Source: Adineta vaga
Lineage: Eukaryota > Rotifera
Direction of reading: 5' to 3'
DNA length: 64,000 bases
NCBI GenBank assembly: GCA_021613535.1
Contig: CP075492.1
Span: forward strand, 10,354,001-10,418,000
Shown: in pieces, positions 48,307 to 59,600 of the stretch
Layout: each line of letters opens with the position of its first letter
Position numbering within the stretch: position 1 is the first letter of the stretch
Translations under genes and position numbers: made by a program
The notes under the pieces: model-generated
What the model was told of the DNA's origin: nothing
The model's input: the letters and a program-made list of their open reading frames with translations, nothing else
The model's database searches: none

Positions 48307-48746
48307 AAATGAATAAGAATTCGTACTCTAAAAACTTTCATTCAGTTTGAACAAAAGTTTATTCAGTAATAATTTATTTTTAAAAAATTACGTATGAAAG
48401 AAAAGAAAAGAAAAGAAAAGAAAAGAAAGACTGAAGGAACTTTTTTGTTAGCAACTATTATTGTTCACCCTTAATGTAAACGAAGAAAAATCACTTTTTA
48501 CTCCTTTCTTTCTTATTCCTGCAGCATAAGAAGAAGAAGAAAAAAAATCAGCAATGAGAATTTCTTTTCCACTTGAATCATGCAGATATTTATGTTTGAA
48601 CTCAACGGCTCTTTGCGACGTCTAGTGAGGCAATTCTAGATGAAAATAGAAAGAGAACCACCTCAGTTACTTACATATAAAAGAAAGAATTTTACTTACA
48701 ATTGTTACTTTATATTATTAACTGCTACATACACTCTCTTCTAAAC
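48307..48746. other. Intergenic with (AAAAG)n tract
   Basis: About 440 bases with a perfect pentanucleotide AAAAG run at about 48397-48429. No gene seen. Confidence 0.5.
48397..48429. repeat. (AAAAG)n microsatellite
   Basis: Six or more perfect AAAAG units downstream of the REC114-like gene. Confidence 0.9.
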
Positions 48747-49722
48747 ATGGGTAAAAATCATTCCAAACAAAAATTTAGTCAATGGGATTTAGAACGATTT
48801 AGTAACGTTACTAGTAAGAATAGCTTTTTTTCCCATCTTCTTAAAATTATATTCGTTAATTTAGAAATTCCACGAGATAAAGTTGATGCTCTCTATCAAG
48901 AGTTTATAACATCATCGGGCAAAGATAATCTTATGGATAAGAAAGAATTTCGTCGTTTATACAAAGAAATGTATATGAATCGACAAGCTACTAGTGTAGA
49001 ACAAACAGGTCCTTCAGCACCAGCTATGTGGAGTGAACATGATTTGAATAAAATGGCCGATCATGTGTTCAAAGCTTTTGATCAAGGAGGATCTGGTATG
49101 TATGATTTTAACATACTTGCAATTATCTATTTATTCAATTGTTTTTTCGTACATTTCAGGAAAATTGACCTTCGAAAGTATGTAAATTATTCACTTCAGT
49201 CTGAGTATATATTTTATCAATTTAATAGACTTTGTCAATGCTTATCTATTACTCGATAATAGTCCAGGAATAGCATCAACAGGTGTATCAAATCGTGATC
49301 GATTGAATTATATTTTGGATCATAATAATCCAACACCAGGTAAAAACAAATTTCTTTTGATTCTTTTCAGTAGTATCATCATGATTACCTTTTTAGGCAA
49401 AGTTTCACGTGAACATGGTGAAGATTTGTTCAATCATATGAATGTTTGTTATACGTAAGTATCTTTTAATTCAAAAATGGTTTCTTTCTACTTTCTTTTT
49501 TTCGAATAGAGGGGATTCAGTAGTTGAAGGAAATGATAAAACTTGGGAACATCATTGGACTCAAATGGATGATGGCAATGGTGGAACGTAAGTGGAAGCT
49601 TACAGTTTATATGTTCGTTATTGAATATTCAATATCTTTTTAGTGTAACACAAGAGAAATTCGTTGAATATTTCACCGTTTCAGATGCATTCGCACCGAA
49701 ACTCAGACCAACAACAACATAA
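48747..49722 (+). CDS. Neuronal-calcium-sensor-like EF-hand protein with degenerate loops
   Basis: Exons 48747-48813, 48865-49095, 49160-49177, 49229-49339, 49397-49454, 49510-49587 and 49644-49722 give 213 residues; one exon is 18 bases. It starts MGKNHSKQKFSQWDLERFSN, with the Gly2/Ser6 myristoylation consensus of NCS-1/recoverin-type proteins. EF-hand-like pairs can be traced: SSGKDNLMDKKEFRRLYKEM, FDQGGSGKLTFENFVNAYLL and MDDGNGGTVTQEKFVEYF. Every loop lacks the position-12 Glu (Lys, Asn and Lys) and most of the oxygen ligands at 3 and 5, so strong calcium binding is doubtful. Probably a membrane-attached adaptor derived from a calcium sensor. Assignment to the NCS branch rests on the N-terminus and layout. 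Confidence 0.75.
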
Positions 49723-49931
49723 ATAAATACATGCAACAAGACAGTCACATTTTTTCGTTGTTTCTTTTTTTTTCTACTTTTTTTGTTTTTGTAACTTTGT
49801 CTCACGTGTCACCATTGCATATTCAAATTATTTATAATCTCGCTACAGACTTTGCTAGAGAATAATAATAAATAGTGCTAACTATGTTAAAGAATTATAT
49901 TTATTTTGTATCTTATAGAACAACAAAGGAG

Positions 49932-51284
49932 TCAAAGTAAGAAGATGAAAAGTAGTAGAAACAAATAGATTGAATAAAATGGCAGAATCGATGACGAAGA
50001 AGATTTTGAATGATTGCTGCTATCGATGTATTTTATCAAAGCAGCTTGAAGATCTTTTCTTGCATTTATGAATCCTACTGTTGGATAAGTATGACCAGCG
50101 CTTAAGTTGCGAAAATATTGCTGATAAAAACGATCATTGACTAGAGGTGGTTCATTATAAGCATTACTTGACATTGGAAGAAGATAGCGAAGTGATCCAT
50201 TGTTACCAGCTTCACGGCCAACAACTGCTGCTTGCATACGAGGTGTACCCATGAACTCAACAAATGCTCGAGCAGCTTTCAACACATCATCAGACATATT
50301 ATGACGAAAAACGAATGCATCAGTGAAAAAGCTTGGCCGATTTGCAGTTGTACCTGATGGTAATGGAATCATTTTGATTTTGAAAAAATCATCCGGATCG
50401 GCATTTTTGAGAATGTGAAAAAGACGTTCAGAATAGCCAAACATTGTCATAGTCTGTTTTCTAGCAAATAATATAGACGTCATTGTAGTATTATCTTTGA
50501 ATAATCCATTCATACAATCATTCTCTCCTTCAACACGTTCACAGAGTTGTGCTAATTTACGCATAGGCTCAAACCATTCACTTCGATAAGCATGTAGAGC
50601 AAATGCTCCGACATTCGAATCCGAATGATTACTATTCAGATAGCTATTAATCCATAAGGCAGGTAGTTCCCAACTAGAATTTAGATTTCCTATCAAACGA
50701 TATGTCGCTGAAACATTCCGATTCACAACATCAGCGAGTTCACCTAAACTAGTTACTTTGGCTACTTGTTCATCACGGGTAAAAAGAAAATATCCACACA
50801 TCAAATGTGGATAACCATACACTGCCTGATTCATTTGAACCGCACTGGCTGCAGCTGGATGCCAGTCAGACGGTATATCAAAAATAGAAAATTGTGGCGC
50901 AATGAGACCAGCACTGACAACTTCACCTAGAATCACAGTATCGATTTCTACCACATCGTATTCATTTCCAGTACTTGATAACCAGGATGTCAATGTAGTT
51001 AGACTATAGAAATCAGCGTCTGAAATTAATGGTCGCAATTGGAGAGTGACATTAGGTTCGATTTTTTTGAATTCCTCTTGAATAAAACGTAATAAGTTTG
51101 CAAATTTATCATTGCCTGAATCAGGCAAATACGGATACATTGCTACTTTCAAGACTATTCCATCCAACTTCACATTTTGCGTAGCAGGCACTGTATTTGA
51201 ATTTGAATCGATTTTTACATCAAGTGTATTAGCAGTTGAAAGAAACAAAAGAAAAATAATTGTCGCAAATACATCCGTATTCAT
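49932..51284 (-). CDS. Thiaminase-I-like / solute-binding-fold protein with GPI-type tail
   Basis: Intronless, 450 residues from ATG 51284 (the frame opens 23 codons earlier). Signal peptide MNTDVFATIIFLLFLSTANT, then a periplasmic-binding-protein fold with LKVAMYPYLPDSGNDKFANL, YDVVEIDTVILGEVVSAGLI, YGYPHLMCGYFLFTR, FARKQTMTMFGYSERL and a C-terminal domain-closing segment FINARKDLQAALIKYI. The order, and Cys163 in YPHLMCG, resemble bacterial thiaminase I (thiamine pyridinylase, nucleophilic Cys), an enzyme that splits thiamine using an organic base. The C-terminus (SSNHSKSSSSS then a hydrophobic LFLLLFIFLL) looks like a GPI-anchor signal, which would place it on the cell surface. Bacterial origin is likely (inference). 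If not thiaminase, it is another ABC-type sugar-binding relative. Confidence 0.65.
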   Translation of the reverse strand: MNTDVFATIIFLLFLSTANTLDVKIDSNSNTVPATQNVKLDGIVLKVAMYPYLPDSGNDKFANLLRFIQEEFKKIEPNVTLQLRPLISDADFYSLTTLTSWLSSTGNEYDVVEIDTVILGEVVSAGLIAPQFSIFDIPSDWHPAAASAVQMNQAVYGYPHLMCGYFLFTRDEQVAKVTSLGELADVVNRNVSATYRLIGNLNSSWELPALWINSYLNSNHSDSNVGAFALHAYRSEWFEPMRKLAQLCERVEGENDCMNGLFKDNTTMTSILFARKQTMTMFGYSERLFHILKNADPDDFFKIKMIPLPSGTTANRPSFFTDAFVFRHNMSDDVLKAARAFVEFMGTPRMQAAVVGREAGNNGSLRYLLPMSSNAYNEPPLVNDRFYQQYFRNLSAGHTYPTVGFINARKDLQAALIKYIDSSNHSKSSSSSILPFYSIYLFLLLFIFLL

Positions 51285-51569
51285 TGCTTTTATTGCTATG
51301 ATGACAATGATAAATGTTGAATAAAAAATAAACTGATGACGAATTCTATTCAAATATTCTTAATATAGATACCTCTTGATCTCTTATCCTTATCAATGAT
51401 GAATAACTATTTTTTCGCAGTTGTGAAAAAAAGGATTGGCCAACTTTCGAGTTCCTTGGTCGATAAAAATTTACATAATAAATAGAACGAATCTTCTTTT
51501 CTCTTTCTCTACTGATAATGAATATAATCTTATGTTCGTTTTAATAGTTATTTATTCGAGAATAAATTT

Positions 51570-54500
51570 TCAAGATGAAGAAAGAAATTTTTGTTCTATC
51601 ATATAATCAATTGATTTCATAAAATCTTGATCTGAAATCTGAAACCATGGTAGATGACATTGCTCTTGTAGAAACTCTTTTGTTCTATCAATCGGTACAC
51701 CAATACGTTCATCTTGATCTTCATTTTGAACAAATTGAATTGATGCAATTCGATCTCTTAATGCACGATATCGATTATTTTCCGATAGGTTATTTATAAC
51801 AAATTCTTTCCATTGATTTTGTTTGATTCTATTAATCTCAATATTTGATAATTTATCAAATAAAATCTGATAAATACGTGCAAGATTCAGAGAGTTTCCA
51901 TATAAATTGAAACATTTTCCTTGACTATTTGAACACATCGATAGTGCAACAAGAACTTTTGCACAATAATCAACAGGAACGAAATGTAATTTCATATTCG
52001 TATTTTCTACAATAGTTTTCAATTCAATTTGTACACGTAATAATATATTAATAAAATCATTCAAATTAGTAAAACCCGTCTTCGTATCTGCTGATATTGA
52101 ACAAGGTCTTAGAATTGTAATATTAGCGCCAAGATCTGATGCTTGCTTCAATAATCTTTCAACAACAACTTTTGTTTGGCCATATCCATCTTTTTCATTA
52201 ATTTCGTATGATGTTAAATGAGCCCATCCATCAGAATCCTCTTTTAAATTGTTACTACGAGGCAATGCTGCTACTGAACTTGTATAAATCAATTTTCCAT
52301 GAGATTTTAATGCAAATTCAAGAATATTTAATGTTCCTTGAACATTCGATTGTTTTAAAGCTTTATATGGCATTTCTAAATGAACATATGATGCATTGTG
52401 ATAGATAAAACCGATTTCCTCGGTAAGTTTCTGATATAAATCGATCGTTAATCCAAGATGCTCTTTTGTAATATCACCAGCAATGCAAGAAATTCGATTC
52501 CAATCGATTGAATTCATTCTTTGACATTTATTTAAATCATCTTGCAAACGTTGTTTAGCATGTTGATCATCAGTTGCTCGAATAATACAATAGATCTTTA
52601 CATTTTTATCCATTTGTTGAACAATTTCAGTAATTAACAAAGGACCAAGAAAACCTACAGCACCTGTAACTAAAATATTCTTCTTTGATGATATTTTAAA
52701 ATTTGTAATCAACGTTCTTAGATGATGAGGCAAACGACATTGTTGATTCCAATTGATATCATGTACAATATGATCGGAAAGTAAATGTTTTTTTGTTAAA
52801 ATTTTATTTAAATGATTCAATTGATGATTATAAATCATCGTTGAAGTCAAAGGAATGCCTCGATCATTATAATTTTTACATAATAAACTAATTGCTAATG
52901 AATCAGCACCAATTTCAATAAACGTATTATCACCATTGATTTGTCCTTTTAGAGAACGATTTAAAATACGTTCTAAAATCTGTACAAATTCTTCGGTTAA
53001 TTGTTCGTTATTCGCAGCTTGATCAATTGATTCTTGATTGAATATTTGTGTTTTTAAATGTGAATAATATTGCGATAGAGCATGTCGACATTTCTTTTCT
53101 TTCATTAAACCATTTTGTTCATTCCAAATAAGATTTCGTTCGATAAATACGGCTTGAGGAATTTCTGGACCAGTCAAACCACAATGAACACAAAAAAATC
53201 GAATCAATTGTAACATATCAATTTCATTTAATGTTGAACCGGATTGTGATGGACATACAATAGCAATTAAATAGGAATAATTTGCATGGCCTAGTATGAA
53301 CGATGTGGAAATTTCCGATAATTGCTCGAGAATATTTTCTATATGAACAGGTGAAATCCATTCGCCCATACTGTTTTTAATCATGGTACCAGATCGATCG
53401 AGCAATTTTATTGAATTACCTTCTAATTGACCAAGATCACCTGTTCGATAGTAGGTTTTTCCTTCGATTTCAATAAATGATGGATGATTATCGATTCCCC
53501 AATAACCTTGAATAATTTTTGGTGTATGAATACAAATTTCACCTTGATGAATTCCATCAAATTCACTCATATCTTTAACCGGAAGTAATTTAACAGATAC
53601 TCCTGGATAAATGACTCCATTTTTAGAAATATTTCCACATTCACGACATCCATACATATCGACAAGATCAATTTTTAATTTATTTCGAATAAAAGACAAT
53701 ACCGTAGGCGAGATAGCTCCACCACCCGATGTACCAGTATGTACTCTACCACCTAAATCTTCACGCATTTGTTTTGCAATTTGTTCTTTTTCAATTTCAG
53801 TTAATTTATTATTCAATTTACTAAGATAATTCTTATAGATTATATTCCATAATGATGGTGTTAAACCAAGACTTGTTGGTTTAATCAGTTTGATATCAGT
53901 CCACATATTATTCAGATTAGTTAAACCTCGTGAACTTCCATATCGAATTGTGCTTATTAATGATAATAGAAGAACAGGATCAAATGGTTGATAATCAATA
54001 CGAATAAATGGAGATATTAGAGTAAAATTATCATTAGGTATGAGCAATTCTTCAGTAAAAATAGCTCCTTTTGGATATCCAGTACTACCCGAAGTTGAAA
54101 AGATAGCTGATATTGTTTTGCTCGATAGATGAATAGAAGATTGAATATTGATGGAACTCTTTTCACCTAATTCAAGTGCTTTACTTAATGAAATGATGTT
54201 GAAATCTTCATTTGTTGTTGTTGTTGTTCCCGATTGGAATTGATCTTCATTTTTATAGATAATCATTACTGATTTTTGTTGATCTGATGATAATAATGAA
54301 TAAATTTTCGAAAAATATTCTTCATCCGTAACAATTATCGAAGGCTTTATTTTTGATAGTGTATTTTGAATAGCATCGATATGTAATGAGCCATTGATTG
54401 GAACAATGACTGCTTGTGAGAGAAGTCCAGTTAATAAGCAACATATGTAAGCAGGTGATGTTGAACACATCAATAGAATCATTGGTCGATTATTATCATC

Positions 54501-55616
54501 GGGATTTCCAAGAAATCCTTTCCAATATTTTGATAAATGTGAACATTTTATAGCCATTTCACCATAACTCATTGTAATAAATTGATTTGTTTGTTGATTT
54601 TTATAGATAAGTAACGGTGAAGAATGAAATGATTTCAATGCATTTTCAATGAATTCTTTGGAAGTATTTCCACATACTACTTTTTGACAAGCAAGTATAT
54701 CAATATGTAATTGATGTTGATGATTAGAAGCAATAGAATTAAGATGACATCCAAAACAAGTACTAAAATGACATTGACAACAACACCAACGAGTATCACC
54801 CGGATAAATCACATTTTGACAGACTTCACATATACATATATCAAGTTTATAGGTAATTGCAGAATTCAATCGATATTGATGGGAAAAAAACGATCCATAA
54901 CTACCAGCTAAAGGATTTGTCCAATGACCTTGAAATTGAAGATTTTCATTTTCGAATTCACTAAATTTTCCTCGATATTCAACAAAATAGTCTGATTTTA
55001 CATATTTTTTCAAAATTTTCATATCATCTAAAGTTCCATTTCCATCTAATGTAAAGAATAGCAACGGTTGATTAGGAATATCAGCTGAATCATCAAAGTA
55101 TCCACTACCAAATAATCTCCATGTTTGATCATCTATTCGAAAAAGAGTCATACACCATCGAATTGGATTGATCGGAAGTAAAAAATCACGAAGTTCTTCA
55201 TCGGGATCTGATTGGCCAACCCATATGCCTGAAATCATATTCGACGGAAGATCCTCTTCATGAATCATCACTAGTTTTCCAAATAAATCTAAATTAACTA
55301 ATGATTTCCATGTACCATGTAGATAAATTGTACCATTTGATTTATCTTTTAATAATTTATATTGATACGAATATGTCGATTTACCATTGATTACTTCTGT
55401 CATTGATCCTTCTCGTTTAGTTCCATTATAAGTTCCATGAATAATATTTACGTCATTTTGACATAATGCTCCTCCGAATAATGATGGATATTCTTTTGTT
55501 GGTGTAAAACATAAAGTAAATTTCAATTGATCATCTTCATTCTGATTATTATTGATTGATGAATCAAGTACACGTTGACCAATGAACGTACCAGTACAAT
55601 ATATATCAGTCGACAT
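51570..55616 (-). CDS. ZZ-finger / adenylation / carrier / reductase megaenzyme (carboxylic acid reductase-like)
   Basis: A single intronless frame of 1348 residues. Order: two beta-rich segments (1-125, 126-255, each containing a G-x-W/G-T-W core); a ZZ-type zinc finger (about 257-305, CxxC pairs plus NHQHQLH); an AMP-forming adenylation domain (about 330-850) with STSGSTGYPKG, DMYGCRECG, RTGDLG and NGLMKEKK; a phosphopantetheine carrier with Ser906 in FIEIGADSLAISLL; and a Rossmann thioester reductase (about 975-1348) with LVTGAVGFLG and the catalytic YGQTK. A-T-R order and the segment IKNSMGEWISPVHIENILEQ (CAR: LKLSQGEFV...LEAVF) point to the carboxylic acid reductase family: activation of a carboxylate, transfer to the pantetheine arm and NADPH reduction to an aldehyde. 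The substrate is unknown. Fusion to a ZZ finger is unusual. Horizontal origin is probable. Confidence 0.85.
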   Translation of the reverse strand: MSTDIYCTGTFIGQRVLDSSINNNQNEDDQLKFTLCFTPTKEYPSLFGGALCQNDVNIIHGTYNGTKREGSMTEVINGKSTYSYQYKLLKDKSNGTIYLHGTWKSLVNLDLFGKLVMIHEEDLPSNMISGIWVGQSDPDEELRDFLLPINPIRWCMTLFRIDDQTWRLFGSGYFDDSADIPNQPLLFFTLDGNGTLDDMKILKKYVKSDYFVEYRGKFSEFENENLQFQGHWTNPLAGSYGSFFSHQYRLNSAITYKLDICICEVCQNVIYPGDTRWCCCQCHFSTCFGCHLNSIASNHQHQLHIDILACQKVVCGNTSKEFIENALKSFHSSPLLIYKNQQTNQFITMSYGEMAIKCSHLSKYWKGFLGNPDDNNRPMILLMCSTSPAYICCLLTGLLSQAVIVPINGSLHIDAIQNTLSKIKPSIIVTDEEYFSKIYSLLSSDQQKSVMIIYKNEDQFQSGTTTTTNEDFNIISLSKALELGEKSSINIQSSIHLSSKTISAIFSTSGSTGYPKGAIFTEELLIPNDNFTLISPFIRIDYQPFDPVLLLSLISTIRYGSSRGLTNLNNMWTDIKLIKPTSLGLTPSLWNIIYKNYLSKLNNKLTEIEKEQIAKQMREDLGGRVHTGTSGGGAISPTVLSFIRNKLKIDLVDMYGCRECGNISKNGVIYPGVSVKLLPVKDMSEFDGIHQGEICIHTPKIIQGYWGIDNHPSFIEIEGKTYYRTGDLGQLEGNSIKLLDRSGTMIKNSMGEWISPVHIENILEQLSEISTSFILGHANYSYLIAIVCPSQSGSTLNEIDMLQLIRFFCVHCGLTGPEIPQAVFIERNLIWNEQNGLMKEKKCRHALSQYYSHLKTQIFNQESIDQAANNEQLTEEFVQILERILNRSLKGQINGDNTFIEIGADSLAISLLCKNYNDRGIPLTSTMIYNHQLNHLNKILTKKHLLSDHIVHDINWNQQCRLPHHLRTLITNFKISSKKNILVTGAVGFLGPLLITEIVQQMDKNVKIYCIIRATDDQHAKQRLQDDLNKCQRMNSIDWNRISCIAGDITKEHLGLTIDLYQKLTEEIGFIYHNASYVHLEMPYKALKQSNVQGTLNILEFALKSHGKLIYTSSVAALPRSNNLKEDSDGWAHLTSYEINEKDGYGQTKVVVERLLKQASDLGANITILRPCSISADTKTGFTNLNDFINILLRVQIELKTIVENTNMKLHFVPVDYCAKVLVALSMCSNSQGKCFNLYGNSLNLARIYQILFDKLSNIEINRIKQNQWKEFVINNLSENNRYRALRDRIASIQFVQNEDQDERIGVPIDRTKEFLQEQCHLPWFQISDQDFMKSIDYMIEQKFLSSS

Positions 55617-56637
55617 CTTACAATAAGAATAACAGATTAAAAGTTTTTATAGACATGTTATTGCATCTGAGAATTGAAATAGAGTAAAAGCCTCACACAA
55701 CGTGTCATCTTTTGTTTTGTTTTTTCTTTTCTCTTTCTTCCGTTTGTCTTGGATGTCGTCATGTATAATAACGACATCGCACGCCTTTTTTCGTTAAAAA
55801 CACAGATTATTTTCTATTTCTCATTAAAGCTATCGAGTGTTATTAATCAATATGGTTTGTGATAACAACATGATACTTTTACAAAGCGATTCACTAAGAT
55901 TAAAATTATCATTCAATTTTTACTGGCAAGTTCACCAAGGTCATTTCAATTTCATGAGAGATTAATCGAAACATTCAAGATTTGTCTTTCAATAGAATGA
56001 ATCGAAACTTTAACTGAACTTATATTTTATTTAAAAAAAGAGACACTCTATGACTATTCTGAAGTATTGTTAAATATTAATAACAACGATACGTTTGAAA
56101 TAATATTTCATCAAAATACAATTTAAAATCGATTAACAAGTGTCTTGAAGTTATATCTGTTACGCAGATAAAAAGTTTCATAGGTTTAATATATTCTCAA
56201 CCTGTTATTATCGTCATTTTCTCACGATGATTTAAAACACTCAACAATAACTGTTGATAATTTTATCATAGTATGATATCATTTGAACTGATAAAAAAAG
56301 GGCAAAATATAATAATTCTCACGTGCCAGAATAAAAAAGAACTTTTAGTGTTGTCCTTGAAAACATAGGATCATTGACATATGAGATACATAATTTCATT
56401 TCAATTTTACTCAATACTATCAAAATTATCGCTTATAATTTCGTCGGCTAACATCCAGTTTTGTCCACTTCATCAACGATGATATATATTATCATTTAAC
56501 AGAAAAATAAATGACGTACATTTTACTTTCGTCGTTTTATTTTTTTGATAGACAATGATTTTATCGACAAAAGGGTCACTGAATATATTTCGTCATTCTG
56601 TTTAAAGATAAGTTTCATTTCAGATTTCTGTAGAATA
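55617..56637. other. Intergenic: divergent promoters of megaenzyme and XDH
   Basis: About 1 kb, AT-rich, no recognised exon. It ends with pyrimidine-rich TTTCAG and CTGTAG sites within 20 bases of the XDH ATG. Confidence 0.45.
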
Positions 56638-59600
56638 ATGGTGAAACAAATAGCAGACGATAATTCATCTATAGCAGTAAATTATTTATATTTTTTTGTC
56701 AATGGTAAAGAAGTAATTGAATATTCTGCAGAACCTGATTGGACTCTTTTATGGTATCTTCGTAATAGTAAGTTGTATTCAAATGAAAAGATCAGTTTTA
56801 TGAATGTATCGTTTGATTGTAGAATTAAATTTAACTGGTTCAAAACTAGGATGTGGAGAAGGTGGATGTGGTGCATGTACTGTACTCATCTCTGAATGGA
56901 ATCATTCTCATACTAATCATATTGAACATCGAACTGTCAATGGGTGTTTAATACCTTTATGTGCTGTTGATGGTTGTCATGTAACAACAATTGAAGGTTT
57001 AGGATCTGTATCGGAATCCAATTTACATCCTACTCAATCTCGATTAGCTGAATTTTTTGGTTCACAATGTGGATTCTGTACACCGGGTATTGTTATGTCA
57101 TTATATGGAAAAATCACATCATCAGATGCAACAATTCATGATATTGAAGAAGCATTTGATGGCAATTTATGTCGATGTACAGGATATCGTCCAATTCTTG
57201 ATGCAGCAAAAACATTTGCTATAGATATTCATAAGCTTCCTTCAAAAAATCCATCAGCAAAAGTAACAACATCTACTACTTTAGACAAATGTTTATCAAT
57301 TAGCGAACAAAATTCTTCGCCTATAACTCAAATAAAATTTCCTGAACAACTAAAACATTATAATCCAAAATCCATTTATATTAAAGGTTTTAAACATCGA
57401 AATCATTCATAGATATTTCAACTGTCTTCTGTTTTAGGTTCTTCGATTGAATGGTATCGTCCAATTACACTGAATGAACTTCTTCACTTGCGTTATAAAT
57501 ATCCAGGTAGTGCATCGAAATTAATCTTTGGAAATACGGAAGTACAAATCGAAACAAAATTTAAAAGTTTAACTTACCCTCGTTTTATAACTGTAACACA
57601 TATTCCTGACTTGAAAGGATTTAAACGTACAGAAACATCATTGATAATTGGAGCTGGTGTAACCTTAACACATCTTCAAGCAAAACTAAACGAATGGAAT
57701 AATGAACAAATTGATGGTGGTATTTGTCAAGCATTGCTGGATCAATTGAAATATTTTGCATCAACACAAATACGAAATGTAGCATCACTGGGTGGAAACA
57801 TTGTCAATGCATCACCAATGTAAGATTTTCTACCTAATTCATCTAGAAGTAAAGAGTTTTTCTTTCAAATAGTTCTGATCTTAATCCAGTATTACAAGCA
57901 GTTGATACACAATTAGAATTGTATCGAATCAATGATAAATATAATCGTTTTATATCAATGCGAGAATTCTTTCTTGAATATCGTCGAATAGCTATGACAG
58001 ATGATGAAGTACTTGTTGCTGTTCATATTCCTCTTCCAAAACCATCAATAATATCCTTTGTACGTGCATATAAACAGTCACGTCGACGTGATGATGATAT
58101 TGGGATTGTTAGTGCTGGTTTTCAAGTGGAATTAGAACCCACTACTGAATCAGAAAGTAAACAATGGAAAATTGTCTCTATTTGTTTATCTTTTGGTGGA
58201 ATGGCAGCAACAACGGTCATGGCGTCGAATACACAAAAAGAATTAGTTGGACAGTTATGGACTAGATCAACTCTTATTCAAGCATGTCAATCTGCATTGA
58301 AAGAAATGCCATTGAATGATACAACACCAGGCGGTCAACCAGAATATAGGTTTGATAAATATGTAAATTTCCAATGAAATATCGACAATGAACTCTTTTT
58401 AGACGTACACTACTCCAATCATTTTTATTTAAATTTTATTTATATGTTGGTACAAAATTACGTTCATCATCGATTGATCAATCAGAACTTTCGGCAATTC
58501 ATCCTTATCAAAGATCAATATCGCATGGTCAACAAACCATACCTGAAAGATCGAAATCTAATCGAATTGTCGGAAAATCATTAATTCATCGATCGGCATA
58601 TCTACAAACAACTGGCGAAGCAAAATACATCGATGATATGCCATCATTACCAAATACACTTCATGCTGCATTAGTATTATCTACTCAACCTCATGCAAAA
58701 ATTATAAATATTGGTAAGTTTGAGTTCCATTTGATTTCAAAGATCTCTATCTAAGCATATTATGTATGATTAGATCTTAGCAGTGCTTTGAATGTTCCGG
58801 GATATGTGACATTTGTGAATCATCATGATGTGCCTGGTCGTAATGATACAGGTGATGTAGTGTATGATGAAGAAGTATTTGTTTCATCGATTGTTTCATG
58901 TGTGGGAGCAATTATTGGTTTGGTTCTCGGTGACACTGAACAAGCAGCTTATAAAGCTGCATCACTTGTTCAAATTGAATATGAATTATTAACACCAACT
59001 ATCTTTACTATTGATGAAGCAATTGAACATCAATCATTTTTTGGTGAAGAACAGCGTATTCGGAAAGGTGATCCTGAAAAATATCTGCTCGAAGCTGATC
59101 ATCGATTGCATGGAATAGTATACATTGGTGGTCAAGAACATTTCTATTTGGAAACAAATTGTTGTCTAGCAATTCCATCCACTGAGGATAATGAAATGAC
59201 CTTGTATTCGTCGACACAAAGTCCAAGTAAAACCCAGGAACTAACAGCATTAGCACTTGGTATTGATTCAAGTCAAGTCATTTGTCATATGAAACGAATG
59301 GGCGGTGCTTTTGGAGGAAAAGAATCAAGATCGTAAGAACTACTTGTTTCAACTTTTGTCTTAGGAAATCACAATTGCACTTATTCTTTCAGACCTGAGT
59401 TTAAATATAAATATCTCTTATCTTCAGCTAGAATCGAAATTCTATTTTAGGATGACACCATGTATTGCTGCAGCCGTTGCTGCTGTTAAAGTTGGTCGTC
59501 CAGTTCGTCGAACATTGAACGACATATTGATATGGCTGTAACTGGACATCGACATCCATTCAAAGTTGAATATAATGTTGCATTTACTAATGAAGGCCGT

